NCBI GenBank assembly: GCA_031264605.1
Contig: JAISDQ010000255.1
Span: forward strand, 1 to 8,979
Origin: Synergistaceae bacterium
GTDB taxonomy: Bacteria; Synergistota; Synergistia; Synergistales; Synergistaceae
Length of the DNA: 8,979 nt
Direction: 5' to 3'
In this document: one piece after another, positions 1 through 5,934 of the stretch
How positions within the stretch are numbered: position 1 is the first letter of the stretch
How the letters are laid out: the number at the start of each line of letters is the position of its first letter
Translations under genes and position numbers: made by a program
Notes under the pieces: model-generated
Told to the model about the DNA's origin: nothing
What the model saw: only the letters and a program-made list of their open reading frames with translations
The model's database searches: none

Positions 1-1218
1 CAGGAGCACAAAATGCCGCTCGTCGACGAAATCATCGAACTCGACCGCCAGAGCCGCGACGCGCGCAAGAGGGCCGACGGCCTGCGGAGCGGCCGCAACG
101 CGCTGAGCAGGGAAATCGGCGCGGCCATGGCGCGCGGCGATGCCGCCGAGGCCGAGAGCAAAAAAGCCGCGTCCGAGGAAATGGCGGCGGAACTCGCGGA
201 CCTGGAAATTCAGGAGGAGCGCCTGGGGGCTCTCGTCAAGGAGAAGATGATGCTGATACCCAACATCATCGACCCGTCGGTTCCGATAGGGCGCGACGAC
301 AGCGAGAACGTCGAGGTCGAGCGCTTCGGCGAGCCGTCCGCGCCGGATTTCGAAATTCCCTATCACGTCGACATCATGGAGAGTTTCGGGGGAATCGACC
401 TCGACACGGCGAGAAAAACCAGCGGGAGCGGATTCTACTACCTCTGCGGGGACGTAGCCCGCCTGCACTCCGCCATTTTGTCGTACGCGAGGGATTTCAT
501 GATAGACAGGGGTTTCACCTACTGCGTCCCCCCCTTCATGATTCGCGGCAACGTGGTCAGTGGGGTCATGAGCTTCGCCGAGATGGAGAACATGATGTAC
601 AGGATAGAGGGCGAGGATCTGTATCTCATCGGCACCAGCGAACACTCGATGATAGGCAAGTTCATCGACACGATCCTTGACGAAGAGAGCCTCCCGCAGA
701 CCTGGACGAGCTATTCGCCCTGTTTCCGCAAGGAAGTCGGCGCGCACGGCATAGAGGAACGAGGGGTGTACCGGATACACCAGTTCGAGAAGCAGGAGAT
801 GATAGTGGTCTGCAAGCCGGACGACAGCCCCGGCTGGTTCGTCAGGCTCTACACGAACACTGTGGATTTCTTCCGTTCTCTAGATATACCCGTGCGGACG
901 CTAGAATGCTGTTCGGGAGACCTGGCCGACCTCAAGGTAAAGAGCGTCGACGTGGAAGCGTGGTCTCCCCGCCAGCGGAAATACTTCGAAGTGGGGAGCT
1001 GTTCGAACCTGGGCGAGGCGCAGGCCCGCAGGCTGGGAATCCGCGTCCGGGGCAAAGATAAAGGAAACTACTTCGCGCATACCCTCAACAACACCGTCAC
1101 GGCGCCGCCGCGCATGCTGATAGCGTTTCTGGAAAACAACCTGAAAGCCGGCGGAAGCGTCTCCATCCCCGCGCCTCTGCGGATGTACATGGGAGGGAAA
1201 GAAGCTATCAGGGCATAA
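1..1218 (+). CDS. serS: Serine-tRNA ligase (seryl-tRNA synthetase), probably 5'-truncated by the window edge
   Basis: Class II aminoacyl-tRNA synthetase that charges tRNA-Ser with serine in the cytoplasm, using ATP. Counting from the ATG at 13, an N-terminal coiled-coil tRNA-binding arm spans about residues 5-80, rich in Glu, Arg and Ala. The catalytic core follows: a TSE serine-binding loop (208-210), motif 2 with FRKE (238-241) and RIHQFEK (254-260), an SCSN segment (329-332), and motif 3 HTLNN...APPR (356-367) with its arginine. The protein ends YMGGKEAIRA after the usual Pro-Leu-Arg-x-Tyr-Met segment. The frame is open back to base 1, and family members normally carry about 25 more N-terminal residues ahead of this point, so the true start is probably outside the window. 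However, AGGAG at 2-6 sits 6 bases before the ATG at 13, so a short 401-residue form cannot be excluded. The APPR motif 3 and the GAHG in motif 2 look more like archaeal-type SerRS than the common bacterial AVGR form. Identification is firm; the start is not. Confidence 0.95.
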   Translation, partial: QEHKMPLVDEIIELDRQSRDARKRADGLRSGRNALSREIGAAMARGDAAEAESKKAASEEMAAELADLEIQEERLGALVKEKMMLIPNIIDPSVPIGRDDSENVEVERFGEPSAPDFEIPYHVDIMESFGGIDLDTARKTSGSGFYYLCGDVARLHSAILSYARDFMIDRGFTYCVPPFMIRGNVVSGVMSFAEMENMMYRIEGEDLYLIGTSEHSMIGKFIDTILDEESLPQTWTSYSPCFRKEVGAHGIEERGVYRIHQFEKQEMIVVCKPDDSPGWFVRLYTNTVDFFRSLDIPVRTLECCSGDLADLKVKSVDVEAWSPRQRKYFEVGSCSNLGEAQARRLGIRVRGKDKGNYFAHTLNNTVTAPPRMLIAFLENNLKAGGSVSIPAPLRMYMGGKEAIRA

Positions 1219-1231
1219 ACAGCCGCCGAGT

Positions 1232-1271
1232 GACACGACCGCGCCCAAGGATAAAAGGGCGCGGTCGTGTC
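1232..1271. terminator. Perfect 15-bp hairpin between convergent serS and glgC
   Basis: The left arm at 1232-1246 (starting GACACGACC) is an exact reverse complement of the right arm at 1257-1271, with a 10-base A-rich loop. It lies 13 bases past the serS stop and 16 bases past the glgC stop on the other strand, so it is placed to end both transcripts. Neither side is followed by a T-run, so it is not a textbook intrinsic terminator. It could instead act with Rho, or as a 3'-end stabiliser for both messages. The hairpin is seen directly; its role is inferred. Confidence 0.7.
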
Positions 1272-1287
1272 CGTTGCGAAATTTGAA

Positions 1288-2580
1288 TCAGAACGACGAG
1301 AACATCTCCTCGTCGAACTGGGTGCCGGGGCCTATGTTTTTTCTCAGTTGAATCTTTGGCATTTGCACCACCACTATGCCGGACGGCTCGTCGACGTGAT
1401 ATTTCTCGGCGTCGTTCTCAGTGTTGTAACCGATGACCGTATTGGGCGGAATCACGTTGTGCGAGTCCACTATGACGCGGCGGAGCTTGCAGTTCTCGCC
1501 TATCACCACGCCCTGGCCGACAATGCATTCCTCCAGCACGGCGCCGGGATTTATCACGCAATGGCGCGAGAGGACACAACGGTGGACCACGGCGCCAAGA
1601 ACCTGGCTCGCCTCCGCTCTTAGACATCCCTCTACCGAACTGCTCATCCCCTTCGCGGGATACGTGAAGCCGGGAGGGTCGGAGTAGGATACCGTGCGTA
1701 TCGGCCACTGCGAGTTGTAGAGCGTCAGTGCCGACGGATGCTGAAGCAGGTCCATATGAGCTTCCCAGTAAGCCTTTAGCGACCCTACGTCCTTCCAGTA
1801 AGGACGGTCATTGCCGGGCAATACGTTCGTAGCGAAGTCGTAAGCCATCACCTTGCATTTACGGTAAAGCGCCGGCAGCAGGTCTTTGCCGAAGTCGTGA
1901 CTGCTGGATTCGTTTTTACTGTCGGTCAGTATCGCTTCTTCGAGTATCTCGCGCGAGAAGATGTAATTGCCCATCGAGACGTAGCTGAATCCTGGGTTGG
2001 ATTTCACCTCGGGCGGGTTTTGGGGTTTCTCCACAAAACCGTTTACCGCGCCGGCCTCGTCTGTCGATATACATCCGAACTGCGACGCCTCGCTGACGGG
2101 AACCCTGTTCGCGGCAACAGTGACGTCCGCCTTGTTGTCGTAGTGAAACTGAAGCATCTGGTCGATGTCCATCTTGTAAATGTGGTCCGCGGCAAATATG
2201 CAGACGTAATCGGCGTTGAACATCGTGACGAGATGCAGGTTCTGGTAAATCGCGTCCGCCGTTCCCTCGTACCATCGCTCGTCGGTCCACATCTGAGCCG
2301 GAGCCACGTTTACGAAGAAACTCCTGCCGCGAAGCGCGGGGCCGAATTGCCAGCCTTGCGTGATATGTTCCTGAAGCGATTGGCTCTTAAACTGCGTGAG
2401 GCAATAAATGGAGTATATGCCGCTGTTCACCAGGTTCGAGAGCGCAAAATCCACTATCCTGTACTTTGCCGCAAACGGTACGGCCGGCTTCGCCCTGTAC
2501 TTGGTCATGGGCATCAGCCGTTCGCCCTTCCCTCCAGCCAGAACCATGGCAAGCACTCTGCCATATCTTCCCTGGACCAT
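1288..2580 (-). CDS. glgC: Glucose-1-phosphate adenylyltransferase (ADP-glucose pyrophosphorylase)
   Basis: Makes ADP-glucose and pyrophosphate from ATP and glucose-1-phosphate, the committed step of bacterial glycogen synthesis. The 430-residue protein is full length. The nucleotidyltransferase domain opens with LAGGKGERL (14-22), followed by RAKPAVPF (29-36) and K39, which matches the position of the E. coli lysine involved in allosteric fructose-1,6-bisphosphate activation. Further landmarks are WYEGTADA (103-110), the metal-site segment ADHIYKMD (131-138), the sugar-phosphate segment VEKP (183-186) and YWKDVGS (261-267). From about 310 the left-handed beta-helix domain follows, with hexapeptide-like repeats. 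The last 25 or so residues (about 406-430, ending EEMFSSF) form a polar tail longer than I expect for the family. The ATG at 2580 is preceded by a strong GGAGGGGGA site. It is the last gene of the minus-strand glucan block, 72 bases after glgA, with a terminator-like element in that gap. Confidence 0.98.
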   Translation of the reverse strand: MVQGRYGRVLAMVLAGGKGERLMPMTKYRAKPAVPFAAKYRIVDFALSNLVNSGIYSIYCLTQFKSQSLQEHITQGWQFGPALRGRSFFVNVAPAQMWTDERWYEGTADAIYQNLHLVTMFNADYVCIFAADHIYKMDIDQMLQFHYDNKADVTVAANRVPVSEASQFGCISTDEAGAVNGFVEKPQNPPEVKSNPGFSYVSMGNYIFSREILEEAILTDSKNESSSHDFGKDLLPALYRKCKVMAYDFATNVLPGNDRPYWKDVGSLKAYWEAHMDLLQHPSALTLYNSQWPIRTVSYSDPPGFTYPAKGMSSSVEGCLRAEASQVLGAVVHRCVLSRHCVINPGAVLEECIVGQGVVIGENCKLRRVIVDSHNVIPPNTVIGYNTENDAEKYHVDEPSGIVVVQMPKIQLRKNIGPGTQFDEEMFSSF

Positions 2581-2606
2581 CTCTTTCTCCCCCTCCGCTT
2601 TTTTTT

Positions 2607-2633
2607 AAAAAACGCCGGACGAGCGTGCCGACG
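2607..2633 (-). terminator. Intrinsic terminator or attenuator between glgA and glgC
   Basis: On the minus strand a stem CGTCGG (2633-2628) pairs with CCGGCG (2618-2613) over a 9-base loop, with one G-U pair, and is followed at once by six T residues (2612-2607). Outside the stem, after one T-T mismatch, AAA upstream can pair with TTT of the T-run. It begins 20 bases after the glgA stop and ends about 26 bases before the glgC start. It probably stops part of the transcription coming from glgA, so that glgC expression depends on read-through or its own promoter. The stem is short, so efficiency may be partial. Confidence 0.6.
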
Positions 2634-2652
2634 ATTTCCCGTTGACCCGAGG

Positions 2653-4131
2653 CTAAGAAGGCAATTCTCCGCTTCGCAGCCCGTTATAGAGTTCCATATA
2701 GGACGACGTCGATTTGTTCCAGGAAAAATCGGACGACATCGCGTTTTTGAGGAGCGCGTTCCACCTGTCTTTATCGCGGAACACCCCTATCGCCCTGTAC
2801 ATGGCTTTCAGCAATTCATCCGTGGAATAGTCGCTGAACACGAAACCGGTTCCGTCGGAGGAACCGTCGAAGTCGATCACCGTGTCGGCAAGACCGCCGG
2901 TGCCGCGTACCACCGGAATGGAGCCGTATGCCATCCCTATGAGCTGCGAGAGCCCGCAGGGTTCGAACAGGGACGGCATGGCGATGATATCGGAGCCGGC
3001 GTAAGCCAGGTGCGCAAGCTCGTCGTCGAAACCGATGCGGCACCAGAAGTAATCGGGATAAGTCCGGGCGAAACGCCGCGCCCAGTCCTCGTACTGCGGC
3101 ACCCCCGAACCTATCACCACGGCGCGGCAGTTATCCACCATGAGCCAGTCGAGCATGGTGAAAAGTATGTCGATTCCCTTCTGTTGAACCAGCCTGCCGA
3201 CGAACGCCACGATGGGCTTGCCGTCGTCCTCCCAGTGACAGATTTCGACCAGGCGCTTTCTGCACTCGGCCTTCCCGGACATATCGTTTACGTCGTAACG
3301 CGCCGGAATCAGCGTGTCGTTTTTGGGACTCCACACATCGTAGTCGATGCCGTTCAGGATGCCGGACAGCTTCCCTTTCATCTCGCTGAACACACCATGA
3401 AGCCCGAAACCGCCCTCAGGGGTCTGGATATCCCAAGAGTAGTGGGGACTGACGGTCGTTATCACGTCCGAGGCGATAGCGCCGCCCTTCAGAAGGTTCG
3501 ACTGACCGTAATACTCCACGCCCTCTATCGAAAAAGCCTCCCGCGTAATGCCCCACGACGTCAGCATCGACGGGTCCATTATCCCCTGATGAGCCAGATT
3601 GTGTATCGTGAATACTACGTCATAATCGGATCTGAGCGCCCTGTAATGTCTGTGCCAGCGAAGGGCGATGGGAAGTATCGCGGCCGACCAGTCATGGACG
3701 TGGAATATGTCGGGTTTCCATCCCGCGGCCGCCGGTATCTCCAACGCAGCCATGGATAGAAACGCGAACGGCATGACCGAGGCGGCGGACAGCGATTGGG
3801 GATATATGGACGGGTTGTCGAAAAGCTCATCGTTTTCAAGAAGGTACACCGGCACGCCCTCCACCTCCGCGAGGTACACCCGGGCCGAATACACGCGCCA
3901 GTTCAGCGCGGCGTGAATCTCCCGCGGAAGGGCTGAACATTTGCAGCCGCTGCGCTCCACGTATTCCATCACGCCCGGGAAAGCGGGGAGCAGCACGCGG
4001 GCATCCACCGATCTGCTCCTGAGCGCCTTCGGAAGAGCGCCCAACACGTCCCCCAGCCCTCCCTGTTTGGCAAGGGGGGCCATCTCGACCGTGACGTTGA
4101 GTACCTTTACGGGAGCGTCTTTGGAATTCAT
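2653..4131 (-). CDS. glgA: Glycogen synthase (ADP-glucose type, GT5)
   Basis: Transfers glucose from ADP-glucose to the non-reducing end of an alpha-1,4-glucan. The 492-residue protein has the two Rossmann-type halves of the GT-B fold. The N-terminal half shows KQGGLGDV (22-29), the family's ADP-glucose-binding K-x-G-G-L motif, then HVHDW (144-148) and IHNLAHQG (176-183). The C-terminal half shows NGIDYDVWSP (260-269), GRLVQQKG (312-319) with R313 and K318, and the hallmark MPSLFEPCGLSQL (385-397) followed by RGTGGLADT (409-417). The frame stays open to 4197, but that would overlap the phosphorylase gene. The ATG at 4131 is chosen because AGGAGG lies 9 bases upstream and family homology begins just after it. 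It starts 13 bases after the phosphorylase stop, so the two genes are very likely co-transcribed. The nucleotide donor (ADP-glucose rather than UDP-glucose) is inferred from the bacterial GT5 family and the linked glgC. Confidence 0.97.
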   Translation of the reverse strand: MNSKDAPVKVLNVTVEMAPLAKQGGLGDVLGALPKALRSRSVDARVLLPAFPGVMEYVERSGCKCSALPREIHAALNWRVYSARVYLAEVEGVPVYLLENDELFDNPSIYPQSLSAASVMPFAFLSMAALEIPAAAGWKPDIFHVHDWSAAILPIALRWHRHYRALRSDYDVVFTIHNLAHQGIMDPSMLTSWGITREAFSIEGVEYYGQSNLLKGGAIASDVITTVSPHYSWDIQTPEGGFGLHGVFSEMKGKLSGILNGIDYDVWSPKNDTLIPARYDVNDMSGKAECRKRLVEICHWEDDGKPIVAFVGRLVQQKGIDILFTMLDWLMVDNCRAVVIGSGVPQYEDWARRFARTYPDYFWCRIGFDDELAHLAYAGSDIIAMPSLFEPCGLSQLIGMAYGSIPVVRGTGGLADTVIDFDGSSDGTGFVFSDYSTDELLKAMYRAIGVFRDKDRWNALLKNAMSSDFSWNKSTSSYMELYNGLRSGELPS

Positions 4132-4139
4132 TTGCCGTT

Positions 4140-4146
4140 CCCTCCT
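4140..4146 (-). promoter_or_regulatory. glgA ribosome binding site overlapping the phosphorylase stop codon
   Basis: AGGAGGG reads on the minus strand from 4146 to 4140, 8 bases before the ATG at 4131. Its first two bases are the last two of the phosphorylase TAG stop (4147-4145). It decides the glgA start against the longer open frame to 4197, and the arrangement allows terminating ribosomes to re-initiate on glgA. Confidence 0.85.
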
Positions 4147-5881
4147 AATGCCCGCGGAACACCGTGCCGTAGGCTTTTTCGCAATATTCCTTGACAACTC
4201 TGTGCGTGTTGAAATAACTGGCGTTCAGCGCTATGGTCTCCTTCATCATCCATATCCACTTGCCCCTGTCGCTATAGTACATGGGGATTATCTTATCCTC
4301 CAGCTTGTTGTAGAGGTCCATGGCGTCCTGTTTTTCGTCGTACTCTATCAGGTCGACCTCGGTCGGGTTCGGGCCTATCGACCAACCGGTCACACCCTCG
4401 ATCCATCCCTCTATCCACCAGCCGTCGAGCACCGAGAAGTTCATGACGCCGTTGTGCACGCACTTCATGCCGCTCGTGCCGGACGCCTCCCTCGGGCGTA
4501 TCGGGGTGTTGAGCCATACGTCGACCCCGGAGGTGAGAACCTGGGCGAGTTCCATGTTGTAATTCTCGAGAAAGGCCGTAGGTATGGCCGCCCCAATTTC
4601 TTTGGATATCTCGATGATGTGCTTTATTATATCCTTGGCCGGCTGGTCGTGAGGATGAGCCTTCCCCGCGAATATAAACTGCACCTGTCCCGCGCCGACG
4701 TCCAGCAGTCTCTTGACGTCGGTGAAAAGAAGGTCGGCGCGTTTGTAAGTGGCCGCCCGCCTCGCGAAACCTATTGTGAGCACGTCCGGGTCGAACTCGA
4801 TGCCGGTCTGTTCGAGCACGTGGGCAAAGAGGCGCATCTTGGCGGCCTGGTGAGCCTTCCATACATCCTCGTCGGGCAGTTGAAGGGCCTGGATCAGCCG
4901 GCTCGGGTCATTGCGCCACGCCGGGATGTACTTATCGTAAAGCCGCGCGAAGCCCGGACAGGTCCACGTGATGGAGTGCACCCCGTTGGTGACGTAATCT
5001 ATCTTCTCGCTGTCGAACATCTTCCTGCTGACATCCGCGTGTTTCTTCGAAACGGCGTTCACATAGCGGCTGAACTTGAGGCCAAGGTCGGTCATCGACA
5101 CGCCGTTGCCTCCCAGCATCCTGCGAAGCTGCGAGGCGTTGTTCTCCTCCACCACGCCTGATATCAGGTCGTATGGGAAATAATCGTGCCCGGCCGGAAC
5201 CGGCGTATGGGTTGTGAATATCACTTCCTCACGGACCTTGTCGAAATCCTCGTATCCCAGTTCCCTAGTGAGTTCCAGCGATATGAAACCCGCGTGCCCC
5301 TCGTTGAGGTGGAACGTCTTCACGTTGTTGTAGCCGAGATCGCGAAGCAGCCTCAACCCCGCCACGCCAAGAATCATCTCCTGGCAGAGGCGGTAGCGGT
5401 CGTCGCCCCCGTAAAGTTCCCAGGTCAGCCTGCGGTCGGACGGCGTGTTCTCCTCTATGTCAGTGTCGAGGAAATATATCGGCAGAGGATAGCCGGAATG
5501 CCCTACGTACGCGTAGCCCCACGCGCGCACCTGTATCTGACGGCCCTCGAGTACTATGGAGACCCTGTTGTCGAGCCTCGTGAGAAGTTTTTCCGGTTCC
5601 CACTCGGAAGGTTTCTCGACCTGTACGCCGTCCTCGGACAGCTCCTGCCTGAAATATCCCTTGCGATAGAGCATCGTGACGCCTACGGCGGGAACTCCAA
5701 GATCGGCGGCGCTCTTCAGGATATCGCCCGCCAGTATTCCGAGACCGCCCGAATAAGTCGGAATATGCTGGGATATTCCTATTTCCATGGAGAAGTAAGC
5801 TACATTCCTGAAAATCGGGTTGCGCTCGAAAGTGTTCACCATGGATGTGGTGATGTTCTCGCCGTATGTCAGTATCGACAT
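4145..5881 (-). CDS. glgP: Alpha-glucan (glycogen) phosphorylase, short GT35 form
   Basis: Phosphorolyses terminal alpha-1,4 bonds of glycogen or maltodextrin to release glucose-1-phosphate, using pyridoxal phosphate. At 578 residues it is the short type found in many thermophiles and anaerobes, lacking the allosteric N-terminal extension of the roughly 800-residue enzymes. Visible motifs are AYFSMEIG (28-35), YSGGLGILAGD (43-53), FHLNEGHAGF (190-199), TTHTPVPAGHD (223-233), YVTNGVHSITW (296-306), GFARRAATYKR (371-381) and EASGTSGMK (465-473), whose lysine 473 is the predicted PLP-binding residue. The ATG at 5881 has GGAGG 10 bases upstream. It lies 53 bases after the GH57 gene and 13 bases before glgA. 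That placement suggests glucose-1-phosphate release and ADP-glucose use are controlled together. Substrate chain length (glycogen or maltodextrin) cannot be told from sequence alone. Confidence 0.96.
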   Translation of the reverse strand: MSILTYGENITTSMVNTFERNPIFRNVAYFSMEIGISQHIPTYSGGLGILAGDILKSAADLGVPAVGVTMLYRKGYFRQELSEDGVQVEKPSEWEPEKLLTRLDNRVSIVLEGRQIQVRAWGYAYVGHSGYPLPIYFLDTDIEENTPSDRRLTWELYGGDDRYRLCQEMILGVAGLRLLRDLGYNNVKTFHLNEGHAGFISLELTRELGYEDFDKVREEVIFTTHTPVPAGHDYFPYDLISGVVEENNASQLRRMLGGNGVSMTDLGLKFSRYVNAVSKKHADVSRKMFDSEKIDYVTNGVHSITWTCPGFARLYDKYIPAWRNDPSRLIQALQLPDEDVWKAHQAAKMRLFAHVLEQTGIEFDPDVLTIGFARRAATYKRADLLFTDVKRLLDVGAGQVQFIFAGKAHPHDQPAKDIIKHIIEISKEIGAAIPTAFLENYNMELAQVLTSGVDVWLNTPIRPREASGTSGMKCVHNGVMNFSVLDGWWIEGWIEGVTGWSIGPNPTEVDLIEYDEKQDAMDLYNKLEDKIIPMYYSDRGKWIWMMKETIALNASYFNTHRVVKEYCEKAYGTVFRGH

Positions 5882-5934
5882 CTTTACATGACCTCCGCTT
5901 TGTGAAATTTTTTTTAAATAAAACTATGTCTTTT

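Noticed and set aside
1897..3759. 620-codon open frame on the plus strand opposite glgC and glgA
   Set aside because: It runs antisense through two clearly recognised genes and their gap, has no recognisable domain, and long antisense frames are expected in GC-rich coding DNA.
4132..4197. Longer glgA start at 4197
   Set aside because: It would overlap the phosphorylase gene by over 50 bases, the added residues do not resemble the family, and the strong ribosome site points to 4131.
4387..4427. Apparent tandem WIEG-WIEG duplication in the phosphorylase
   Set aside because: Related short phosphorylases carry a similar W-x-E-G-x-I-E-G-V-T-G-W stretch here, so it is probably normal for the subgroup and not a recent repeat.
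3941..5161. 406-codon open frame on the plus strand opposite the phosphorylase and the 5' end of glgA
   Set aside because: It is a codon-bias shadow of the phosphorylase gene, with no family resemblance and no separate promoter or ribosome site that I could support.
5882..5934. Possible promoter or terminator in the AT-rich gap before the phosphorylase gene
   Set aside because: It has A and T runs but no GC stem and no convincing -10/-35 pair; apart from the leader blocks shared with glgC, nothing can be supported.
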